DNA from: JAUUZQ01 sp964538375
GTDB taxonomy: Bacteria > Bacteroidota > Bacteroidia > Bacteroidales > GCA-2748055
Reading direction: 5' to 3'
Length of the DNA: 6,675 nt
Assembly: GCA_964538375.1 (NCBI GenBank)
Contig: CAZIFQ010000060.1
Span: 1 to 6,675 of the forward strand
Shown: piece by piece, positions 1-5,293 of the stretch
Layout of the letters: each line of letters starts with the position of its first letter
Numbering within the stretch: the stretch's first letter is position 1
The notes under the pieces: generated by a model
The model's database searches: none
What the model was told of the DNA's origin: nothing
Seen by the model: the letters and a program-made list of their open reading frames with translations, nothing else
Position numbers and translations under genes: made by a program

Positions 1-7
1 TTTTTTT

Positions 8-78
8 GTACGTTTAATCAGGAAAAATGGGTACGCTTAATTGCTGAAACCTGTGTACTCTTATTTGCCATTTTCTGT
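8..78. repeat. Degenerate tandem repeat, three 23-24 bp units; possible IS21-type terminal repeats
   Basis: Three consecutive units begin GTAC at 8, 31 and 55. Units two and three match at about 16 of 24 positions, and unit one shares GTACG-TTAAT with unit two. The last unit ends in TTTTCTGTGCA. The unit length equals that of the terminal repeats of the IS at 797-3330. The piece TGAAACCTGTGTAC also resembles that element's TGAAAAGTGTACAGG. I infer that this may be the inner-to-outer terminal repeat array of another IS21-family copy lying off the left edge, with its tip near 78-81. No transposase sequence is visible to confirm this. Confidence 0.4.
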
Positions 79-184
79 GCATTGTAAGTTGCTACTTACA
101 ACACTATATACAGATAGGTTATTTTTAACTATGTAGATACTGTAGTTACTGTATCTATTATCTTATCTGCATTATAGCTACACT

Positions 185-221
185 GGGATTTTGGGAGAAT
201 CTAATCCCACCCCAAAATCCC
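185..221. repeat. Perfect 11-bp inverted repeat (hairpin)
   Basis: GGGATTTTGGG at 185-195 is exactly complementary to CCCAAAATCCC at 211-221, with a 15-nt spacer. No T-tract follows it on either strand, so it is not a standard intrinsic terminator. It could be a protein-binding palindrome or an mRNA 3' hairpin of a gene off the left edge. Its role is unknown. Confidence 0.55.
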
Positions 222-578
222 TTTCCCAATAAATACAAAATCACAATACTCCATCAATCACATTTTTGACACCATAAACAAAGCTAATTAGCAGCAAGTC
301 AAGCAACTTAATAAGATATGCAGTAACAAGCATTTTAACGCACTAGACTGTATCTAAACTGCTCCATATTGCATCCTATATACAATCATTCAATCTACTG
401 CATTCAATTTTAAAGATGTATCCTATTTTTTAAAGCAATTCACTCTTAATGAAGGATACCATATGCCTTTTATACTGGGACCACTTTTACGCGTATATTA
501 AGTGATTTGTAAATTGTAATCCACTATAACGGCAAAGTAGACTAGCAGTAATTGACTATGCTGGATATTGGAGCTAAT

Positions 579-650
579 CACAGAGCCTCATCCTGGGCTT
601 GTGCGAATAATATGGCGGTGAGCTATACCGCTAATAAGGTCACTTTGGCC
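579..650 (+). other. Cluster of three short hairpins, possible structured RNA or repeat unit
   Basis: Three small stems follow one another. The first is 579-587 with 596-603 (CACAGAGCC against GGCTTGTG, 8 pairs and one bulged G). The second is 615-619 with 627-631 (GCGGT/ACCGC). The third is 638-642 with 646-650 (GGTCA/TGGCC, one G-U pair). The block is less AT-rich than its surroundings and sits immediately before the TGTCCC pair at 657. I know no RNA family it fits, and the stems are short enough to be chance. Confidence 0.25.
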
Positions 651-656
651 CTGATG

Positions 657-673
657 TGTCCCTGGGGTGTCCC
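657..673 (+). promoter_or_regulatory. TGTCCC-N5-TGTCCC direct repeat, copy 1
   Basis: TGTCCC at 657-662 and again at 668-673 gives an 11-bp phase. The same arrangement recurs at 4011 and 5131. An 11-bp phase puts both half-sites on the same face of the helix. This resembles PhoB/OmpR-type response-regulator sites, which are direct repeats of similar spacing. The nearest rightward gene, ignoring the IS, is the lipoprotein at 3440. Function is inferred only from repetition and position. Confidence 0.4.
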
Positions 674-796
674 TCGCTCTTTGTAGGAATAAAGTAAAGT
701 GTTATCTTTAAGTAGGTTATCCAATGATTATATCATTTGGGTCTGGAATGAAACAGCATTTATTACTTATTTCCTATTACTCTATTTTATTTGTAG

Positions 797-846
797 ATTT
801 CAATTGAAAAGTGTACAGGTATTTCAATCGAAAAGTGTCCAGTTAT
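797..846 (+). repeat. IS left-end tandem terminal repeats
   Basis: Two 24-bp direct units, at 797-820 and 821-844, match at 21 of 24 positions. Each contains AAAAGTGT followed by AC (unit 1, 807-816) or CC (unit 2, 831-840). The inner unit plus two bases (821-846) is the exact reverse complement of 3290-3315. In IS21 such repeats are the transposase binding sites. Confidence 0.85.
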
Positions 847-928
847 ATCAAAGTTAATACAATTTATTTTATTGGTTTTTTTTCTTTTTCTGCACCAGGA
901 GGATCTCTTCCTTGATGTTCAGATTCTT

Positions 929-1687
929 TCATTTCTTGTTCCATTCTTTTGTTTCTTTTGCCCTATATGACTTACCGTTCATATTGATAATATGAGCTCT
1001 GTGAGTGATACGATCCACCATTGCAGCTGTCAGCACCGGATCCCCAAAGATCTCGCTCCAGCGGTCGAAGGACAGGTTGGTTGTAATTATGGTCGCCTTC
1101 TTACCCGTTCGTAGCGAGAGGTGGGTAAAAAGTAGCTCAGCACCCTCCTTGTCAAAAGAGATGTATCCAAACTCATCGCATATAACCAAGTCGTACTTCT
1201 CAAAGCGATTTTCAAGGGCTCTAAGCCGCCGTTCTGAGTGTGATTCCCTGATCTGGGTGATTAGCTGAGGAACGGTGACAAAATAGACCTTGTAACCCTT
1301 ATTACATGCCTCTAGACCCAGTCCGGTGGCCAGATGTGATTTCCCGGTACCGGGATTTCCGGACAGGATAATGTTTTGCCCGCTTTCAATAAAGTCCATG
1401 CTCTTCAAAGCTGGTAGCTTCTCGCGTGCATCCTGCGGCAGATCGTCCAGAGACAGATCCTGGAGGTATTTTAACTGCGGGAACCCGGCCAGTTTAATCC
1501 TGAGCTTTTTCCGGCGCTCTATGCGTTCCTGATATTCCATTTCCAGTAACCTGCCCAGGTAAGCATTGTAATCCGCACTCTCTACAGGCATCTCCTGCTG
1601 CAGGCTCTGATAGTATTTTCTAAAACCCGGCAGACGAAGCTGTCGGGAGTAATGCATTATTTTTTCATTGATATCTTCCATGTCCAT
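929..1687 (-). CDS. istB: IstB, AAA+ ATPase transposition helper of the IS21 element
   Basis: 252 residues, the usual IstB length. A helical N-terminal region (about 1-95) precedes a DnaC-like AAA+ core. The Walker A motif GNPGTGKSH lies at residues 110-118. Walker B, with VICDE, ends at residues 171-172. A sensor-1-like TTNLSF lies at 203-208, and a VDRITHRAH segment at 224-232 carries likely arginine-finger or sensor-2 residues. IstB binds ATP, assembles on target DNA and delivers it to the IstA transposase. The ATG overlaps the istA stop codon by one base (TAATG), so translation is probably coupled. A second ATG two codons further in is an equally possible start. The frame is intact and ends at TGA at 929-931. 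No clear terminator follows inside the element. Confidence 0.95.
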   Translation of the reverse strand: MDMEDINEKIMHYSRQLRLPGFRKYYQSLQQEMPVESADYNAYLGRLLEMEYQERIERRKKLRIKLAGFPQLKYLQDLSLDDLPQDAREKLPALKSMDFIESGQNIILSGNPGTGKSHLATGLGLEACNKGYKVYFVTVPQLITQIRESHSERRLRALENRFEKYDLVICDEFGYISFDKEGAELLFTHLSLRTGKKATIITTNLSFDRWSEIFGDPVLTAAMVDRITHRAHIINMNGKSYRAKETKEWNKK

Positions 1688-3236
1688 TAGTTTTGTCCTG
1701 TCATTTGTGTGTATTCAAGTAATTGCTCTTTGGAGAACTGAACCGTTTGATGGTTCTCATCGATCTGGCTTGCAAGGGTCCCGGTATTGCCCAGCAAAGC
1801 TTTGATCTTATCGATACTCACATCTTTGGGACTGAGCTTGCCAACCAGTTCAACAACTCCTTTTAATTGTTCTGCTGGGTAATCATTCTTATCACAGAAC
1901 ATCAGTAACTTAATGAACTCTTGTGGAGTCGAGCTGAAGTATGAGTGGTACAACTCCCGGATCAACTCAGATGACTGTTTCAGGGCCACCGAGCTATGCA
2001 AAGCTCTTGGCTTTACCAACAAGGTTCCATAATAATGACTAAGGTTCAGGATCCATTGCTTCTTCCCATAAGATCGCTCATGGGTACAAACTTTTTTATT
2101 CAGCTCATAGCAGTCCAAACGGGAAGAGAATACCTTTACATCAACCCCTTTTCCTACCAGGTGGTCCGGCACCGAGTAATGGTTGTTCTCAAAACAAATG
2201 GTTGAGTATTTATCTACTTTTAAAAACTCAATGGTAAAGCAAGCCATCCGCCCCTCAGGTTGCCACAGCACTTTCTTCTCATCAGTAAAAAGTTCATTTG
2301 GCTTCTTATCAATGCTCGATAGCATGGTATTGTTCAGCCTGTTGCAAGTGGCAAGCAGGTGTTCATTGGCATCCTGTAATTTGGCAAAGTCATAGCGACG
2401 GCTGAAAGCTTTTCTACGGATGTACTCAACGCTTCTCTCTACATGCCCCTTCTCATTACCCTTGCGTACATTGCAAAACCGGTACCGGAACTTGTAATAA
2501 CCGCTGAGTTGAAGTAATGCCCGGGTGGGCTCCCTCTCATTCCTGCCAATAAATTTCTTTACCGCAACTCGCATATTGTCATAAACCATCTCTTGAAAAA
2601 CACCGTAGACAGTGGCAAAAAATGCAATATGTGACTCCATAAAAGCCAATGTATCTTGCTTCTCAAACAGCAGAGCAAACCGATAATTACTGTAGCTGCT
2701 GGTAAAAGTGGCCATGTAGAGTTTCTTTTTCACTCCTGCTATATACAGGGTTACCTCACCCCAGTCAAACTCACATGACTCACCTGGCATATAATCCTGA
2801 CGGATAAACGCCTCCATTTTCCTGTGCTTTTCCTGGCGGATGTAGTTGCATACCGTAGTGTAACCAATGCTTATGCCCTGTTCAACAAGTGCTTCATGGA
2901 TATCCTTCTTTAGCATGACCTGCTTGCGCATTCCTTCCCGGCGCTTTCGTAAGTTCTCCTCTAAATACAAATCAATCTGGCTGCAAACCCCCTTGGTTAG
3001 TGCAACTTTAGGGGTAGTACGTGCTTTATACTTTGGGGACTCGCTAACATACGCTGCCAGGGAACCTTCAGCATGTGTGCCCTTTGTTTTTCCTTTTCCA
3101 GCTCAGCAAGGTACTCGGCAATGTATGCCCGCACCGTCTGTCTATGGAGCTGCAAATCGCGTGATATCTTGCTCTTGGAGTCACCATCCCTGAAAAATCT
3201 TAAAATAACTTCTTGCTTTTTTTTCATCGTAATCAT
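1687..3236 (-). pseudogene. istA: IstA, DDE transposase of the IS21 element, split by a one-base frameshift
   Basis: The N-terminal part starts at ATG 3236 (or 3227). It encodes an HTH region (about residues 10-43, including SKSKISRDLQLHRQTVRAY) in one frame, which stops at 2997-2999. The rest, with the rve/DDE core, is in the -1 frame. That frame is open from 3102 to the stop at 1687-1689. Joined near 3087-3097 the product is about 516 residues, normal for IstA. Switching there turns an unrelated tail into an IstA-like one (SESPKYKARTTPK, then LRKRREGMRKQ). In the downstream frame, counted from a TTG at 2970, the catalytic acids appear intact: Asp in EFDWGE (residue 69), Asp in VYDNMR (131), and Glu in the EKGHVERS segment (173 or 179). 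The minus-strand sequence at the switch is GGAAAAGGAAAAACAAAG. Loss of one A from a run of six would explain it. Programmed -1 slippage is possible but less likely, because istA is normally a single frame. A sequencing or assembly error cannot be excluded. Confidence 0.85.
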
Positions 3237-3272
3237 CTGGTTTTATTTGGTTCTTTTCTCTTTGAAAGAAAC

Positions 3273-3280
3273 CAAAATTA
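3273..3280 (-). promoter_or_regulatory. Probable -7 box of the istAB promoter
   Basis: The minus strand reads TAATTTTG, an exact match to the Bacteroidota -7 consensus TAnnTTTG, about 37 bases before the istA ATG at 3236. No exact TTG lies 19-21 bp upstream; that position falls in the inner terminal repeat (AAAAGTGTCC). If the promoter is real, transposase bound to its end repeats could block its own transcription. Confidence 0.45.
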
Positions 3281-3289
3281 ATAACTCAG

Positions 3290-3330
3290 ATAACTGGACA
3301 CTTTTCGATTGAAATAGTGGACACTTTTGG
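3290..3330 (-). repeat. IS right-end terminal repeats
   Basis: Two copies of GGACACTTTT, at 3296-3305 and 3319-3328 (23-bp offset), are inverted relative to the left-end units. 3290-3315 is the exact reverse complement of 821-846. Beyond 3328 similarity to the left end stops, which limits where the element can end. Confidence 0.85.
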
Positions 3331-3428
3331 ACTAATATTTACAATTTTATTTATCTTTATAAGGGATATATGTGTACTAATTGCATATATAACCAAGTTT
3401 GCTACAATTTAAGCACTAACTAATAAAT

Positions 3429-3435
3429 AGGAGGT
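3429..3435 (+). promoter_or_regulatory. Strong Shine-Dalgarno sequence before the NTF2-like lipoprotein
   Basis: AGGAGGT lies five bases (after AGGAGG) before the ATG at 3440. It is the only textbook ribosome-binding site in the window and it fixes this start. Bacteroidota genes seldom use such sites, and the other genes here have none. Confidence 0.75.
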
Positions 3436-3439
3436 CAAT

Positions 3440-3952
3440 ATGAAAAGAAGTAATAATTTAATTGTACTGATCCAAAAGTTGAAAAGACTATCAATTATCA
3501 CTCTCTCTTTATCAATTATTAGTTCATGTACTGCCCCAGATGAAAAACGAAATGAAAACATACAATCTGAAATGGTATCCTTAATGAATTCTCTTCGAGA
3601 TGCTGCAATTGAGATTAATGCCGATAAGGTTATGAACCTTTGTCTCGAAACTCCAGAATTCTTTTTCTTCGCAGATGGTTCGGTTATGAATTATGACCAG
3701 TTCGAAAAAGATGTAAGAGATAGTTACCAAAATATGGTTAACCATAAACTAATTTGGGATACTCTGTATGTAAAAATCCTTAGTCCCGGTGTGGCTTCTG
3801 CACTTGCTCCTTTTCATCAGGAAATCACTCAAAATGACGGAGTGGTTATTCGACTGGAAGGAGAAGTAACCTGGTCTGCTACACAAACTGAAAGTGGATT
3901 AAAACTGATTTATGCACATGCAGCACATCGAAATGACACAACATCATATTAA
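3440..3952 (+). CDS. Small lipoprotein with NTF2/SnoaL-like (DUF4440-type) domain
   Basis: 170 residues. The N-terminus is basic (MKRSNN, then KLKR), with a hydrophobic stretch at about 18-28 ending in a lipobox-like SIISSC. Cys30 would be lipidated after signal peptidase II cleavage, giving a periplasmic or outer-membrane lipoprotein. The mature part (about 40-165) has the look of the cone-shaped NTF2-like fold: an early helix pair (MVSLMNSLRDAAIEINADKV), then FADGSVMNYDQFEKDV, then alternating beta strands ending in EGEVTWSATQTESGLKLIYAHAAH. Members of this superfamily bind or convert diverse small ligands, so no reaction can be assigned. It starts 110 bases after the IS and is probably a single-gene unit. 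The IS may have cut it from its original upstream region. The fold assignment is by eye. Confidence 0.8.
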   Translation: MKRSNNLIVLIQKLKRLSIITLSLSIISSCTAPDEKRNENIQSEMVSLMNSLRDAAIEINADKVMNLCLETPEFFFFADGSVMNYDQFEKDVRDSYQNMVNHKLIWDTLYVKILSPGVASALAPFHQEITQNDGVVIRLEGEVTWSATQTESGLKLIYAHAAHRNDTTSY

Positions 3953-4010
3953 TTAGTATTAAATATTACACTGCAACTACACGCGGTCATATCCAATGCC
4001 TCTACCAGCA

Positions 4011-4027
4011 TGTCCCAAATGTGTCCC
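4011..4027 (+). promoter_or_regulatory. TGTCCC-N5-TGTCCC direct repeat, copy 2
   Basis: TGTCCC at 4011-4016 and 4022-4027 has 11-bp phasing identical to copies 1 and 3. A TCCCCTA string follows at 4036-4042, as it does in copy 3 at 5154-5160. The pair lies about 60 bases after the lipoprotein stop and 76 bases before the winged-helix gene start at 4103. It could be an operator or a dispersed repeat. Confidence 0.45.
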
Positions 4028-4102
4028 TAACTCAATCCCCTACGCAACTTAACTCTATCATATCAAAAAGCTAACCCATCCTTCATCTCATGTTTCCCGC
4101 AG

Positions 4103-4384
4103 ATGAAACCGGAGACTCGCAAGGTTGAGAGCGAAAGTGAAAAGCCCTCCTTCGCTAAAGCTTCGGAGGATAAAATCGGCAGTGAATCTAACGCTGAGTT
4201 GACTGAAGAGGAAAAGCTGGTTCTGAATCTTCTGAAAGAGAAGTCTCCTGTTGACCTGAATGAATTAAAAGGACAAACCGGACTAAGCAACAAGAAGTGG
4301 GATAAAGCCATAAAGGGGCTCACCAGAAACGGGCTTGCTAAGGTGGAGAAGAATGATGAAGGATTGTGGGTTTCGGTGGCATAA
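4103..4384 (+). CDS. Small winged-helix-like protein with charged N-terminal tail
   Basis: 93 residues. Residues 1-31 are charged and low in complexity, and include a repeat-derived PSFAKASEDK (15-24). Residues about 32-93 look like a winged helix: LTEEEKLVLNLLKE (helix 1), VDLNELKGQTG (helix 2), LSNKKWDKAIKGLTRNGL (recognition helix), then a wing AKVEKNDEGLWVSV. This recalls the small DUF2582-type or generic MarR-like winged-helix proteins of Bacteroidota, which are presumed DNA-binding, but I cannot assign a family firmly. No Shine-Dalgarno sequence precedes the ATG. The frame stays open upstream to 4031 without another ATG, so the start is uncertain. An intrinsic terminator follows 25 bases after the stop. 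The upstream TGTCCC pair is a candidate control site. Confidence 0.7.
   Translation: MKPETRKVESESEKPSFAKASEDKIGSESNAELTEEEKLVLNLLKEKSPVDLNELKGQTGLSNKKWDKAIKGLTRNGLAKVEKNDEGLWVSVA
4145..4174. repeat. Palindromic short repeat inside a coding region (PSFAKASEDK)
   Basis: A 30-nt block whose core can fold as CCTCC (4146-4150) with GGAGG (4165-4169). The inner bases TTCGCTAAAGCTTC can add a GC/GC pair around a TAAA loop. It is in frame and is read PSFAKASEDK. From memory, the peptide FAKASEDK recurs in unrelated proteins of some candidate-phylum and environmental genomes, as expected of a short dispersed repeat that inserts in frame. I could not check this here. Removing it leaves a continuous charged linker (ESEK then IGSESN). 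Confidence 0.5.
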
Positions 4385-4409
4385 AGTAATTAGGAAAATG
4401 ATCTAAATG

Positions 4410-4439
4410 GCCTCAACCTTCCGGTTGGAGCTTTTTTTT
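4410..4439 (+). terminator. Rho-independent terminator after the winged-helix gene
   Basis: A stem pairs 4410-4418 (GCCTCAACC) with 4423-4431 (GGTTGGAGC), with one C-A mismatch and one G-U pair, around a TTCC loop. Eight T residues follow at 4432-4439. It lies 25 bases after the stop at 4384. The opposite strand lacks a T-tract in the right place, so it should not end the leftward lipoprotein transcript. Confidence 0.85.
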
Positions 4440-4465
4440 GTCTCTGGTTTGACCCTGATAAAACT

Positions 4466-4894
4466 CTAATCCAACCTAATTATAGGTACTTCATCAAGAA
4501 TTTCACCATTCTTTCCAAGGATATAGTTATCTACATTATTACCATTAATAGTACGCGTAACCCTCGTTGTAGTTCCTATCTTCGCTGGATTGCTGTGATA
4601 TAGAAAAGTAAGTGTAATAATTGAATCTTGCATAGACCAAGTACCTGCTTCAACTAAAATCTGTTTCGGTATATTCTCACCAGTATTGAGTGAATCAACC
4701 ATTGTAGATACAGTATCCATATAGGGAACAAAAATGAAATGTTTTTCAGATAGTATTGCCATTCCATTTTTGTTTCCGGTGTATTGATACGCCCCTATTA
4801 CATCTTCGTTTTTATCTGACAATTCACTTGTCTCCTTGCATGAAGAAAATGCCAATAATATAATGACAGGAATTAAGAAATAGTACTTTTTCAT
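4466..4894 (-). CDS. Small lipoprotein, lipocalin-like beta domain of unknown function
   Basis: 142 residues. Signal peptide: MKK, a hydrophobic core at about 4-16, then a lipobox-like FSSC with Cys19 as the lipidation site, followed by KETSEL. The mature domain begins with GAYQYTGNKNGMAILSEKHF. It later has GTWSMQDSIITLTF, and then SNPAKIGTTTRVTRTING. This order resembles lipocalin-like DUF4488-type proteins of Bacteroidota, where a GTW...DSI...P..GTT pattern is common. That is my recollection of the family, not a search result. The gene is transcribed leftward from its own good promoter (4944-4974), convergent with the winged-helix gene. The start is set by the promoter distance and signal peptide; there is no Shine-Dalgarno sequence, only an A/C-rich leader. 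Confidence 0.8.
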   Translation of the reverse strand: MKKYYFLIPVIILLAFSSCKETSELSDKNEDVIGAYQYTGNKNGMAILSEKHFIFVPYMDTVSTMVDSLNTGENIPKQILVEAGTWSMQDSIITLTFLYHSNPAKIGTTTRVTRTINGNNVDNYILGKNGEILDEVPIIRLD

Positions 4895-4943
4895 GGTTTT
4901 GGGTTTTGGTTAATATACTTTATAGGATAATGGTTTTGTAAAT

Positions 4944-4974
4944 CAAAGCTATACTATTAATCAACACAAGTCAA
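4944..4974 (-). promoter_or_regulatory. Bacteroidota-type promoter for the leftward lipoprotein
   Basis: On the minus strand, TTG at 4974-4972 is followed after exactly 20 bases by TAGCTTTG at 4951-4944. This is a full match to the primary-sigma consensus of Bacteroidota (TTG, 19-21 bp, TAnnTTTG). Transcription would begin near 4936-4940, giving a leader of about 40-45 bases before the ATG at 4894. It is the clearest promoter in the window and supports the phylum assignment. Confidence 0.75.
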
Positions 4975-5130
4975 TTAATATTTTGACCTACTGAACTTTA
5001 CGCTATTTTAGGATCATAATTCAGTTTAAATAGACGGGGCTATTCTCAATTAAAGTTAGGCTAAGAAATACCACTAGCCATAACAGTCGGTATGTTCCAT
5101 CGCTTTGTCACAGTTTTTACACAATAGACA

Positions 5131-5147
5131 TGTCCCTAGTTTGTCCC
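5131..5147 (+). promoter_or_regulatory. TGTCCC-N5-TGTCCC direct repeat, copy 3
   Basis: TGTCCC at 5131-5136 and 5142-5147 is again phased by 11 bp, with a following TCCCCTA at 5154-5160. Upstream, CGGTATGTTCCATCGC (5089-5104) loosely resembles CGGTCATATCCAATGC (3985-4000) before copy 2, which hints at a longer shared element. It lies about 100 bases before the 19-codon ORF at 5234 and 160 before the secreted-protein start at 5290. Confidence 0.45.
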
Positions 5148-5233
5148 AGCCCCTCCCCTAACCCTATTCCAACACAAATTCAAAGATGCTGATTGATACT
5201 GAAAGGGTTATAGGTTTATGTATTATTTGAGGC

Positions 5234-5293
5234 ATGAATAAAACAGCTAAATTTTTATGGAATTTCTTAGCCTGTCGCATCTTAAGAGTATGA
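5234..5293 (+). CDS. Possible 19-residue leader peptide overlapping the next start (ATGA)
   Basis: The ORF reads MNKTAKFLWNFLACRILRV and stops at TGA 5291-5293, which overlaps the ATG of the secreted-protein gene at 5290 as ATGA. A GAGG at 5229-5232 lies just before its ATG, closer than is ideal. The peptide is basic and hydrophobic, with a single Trp and Cys. The stop-start overlap suggests translational coupling or an upstream regulatory ORF. An ORF this short can occur by chance, so the call rests on the exact overlap only. It has no signal-peptide cleavage site and no domain. Confidence 0.3.
   Translation: MNKTAKFLWNFLACRILRV

Larger units (their letters stand above)
79..796. other. Long gene-free stretch with several hairpins
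   Basis: About 700 bases with no convincing coding frame on either strand. It is AT-rich, with scattered inverted repeats. TTGTAAGT/ACTTACAA at 82-89/94-101 is an 8-bp stem with a 4-nt loop. TAGATAC/GTATCTA pairs at 134-140/151-157. There is an 11-bp perfect stem at 185-221. A less AT-rich block at 579-673 has three successive small hairpins followed by a TGTCCC pair. None matches a tRNA, rRNA or riboswitch that I recognise. If the IS were removed, this region would be the upstream region of the lipoprotein gene at 3440. Confidence 0.5.
797..3330 (-). mobile_element. IS21-family insertion sequence (istA frameshifted, istB intact)
   Basis: A complete-looking element of about 2.5 kb. It has the two-gene istA-istB layout with overlapping stop and start codons, both read on the minus strand, and multiple terminal repeats at each end, as is typical of IS21. 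A 26-bp exact inverted match joins 821-846 and 3290-3315. Outside it, each end carries a second copy of the core AAAAGTGT(C/A)C. The exact tips are uncertain. If the family's TGT...ACA ends apply, the element runs from 812 to 3323; if the shared AAAAG is included, from 807 to 3328. I found no convincing target-site duplication for either choice. IS21 elements transpose by IstA DDE chemistry assisted by the IstB AAA+ ATPase. The istA frameshift suggests that this copy is defective unless recoding occurs. Confidence 0.9.

Noticed and set aside
185..221. Hairpin considered as an intrinsic terminator
   Set aside because: There is no T-tract after the stem on either strand, so it is listed only as an inverted repeat.
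579..650. Hairpin cluster considered as tRNA or a known riboswitch
   Set aside because: There is no cloverleaf, no TTC loop or CCA-end pattern, and no riboswitch core I know.
1005..1532. Plus-strand ORFs of 87 and 68 codons
   Set aside because: They are antisense to the intact istB gene, with no recognisable domain or start signal.
1996..3312. Plus-strand ORFs of 69-108 codons across istA
   Set aside because: All are antisense shadows of istA. Their compositions look random, and none has a ribosome site.
4063..4323. Minus-strand 86-codon ORF rich in Ser, Leu and Phe
   Set aside because: It is the complement of the Glu/Lys-rich winged-helix gene, which has a domain and a terminator in the right direction.
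657..5147. TGTCCC pairs considered as CRISPR remnants
   Set aside because: The repeats are 6 bp with 5-bp spacers, in isolated pairs at distant sites. This is not an array.
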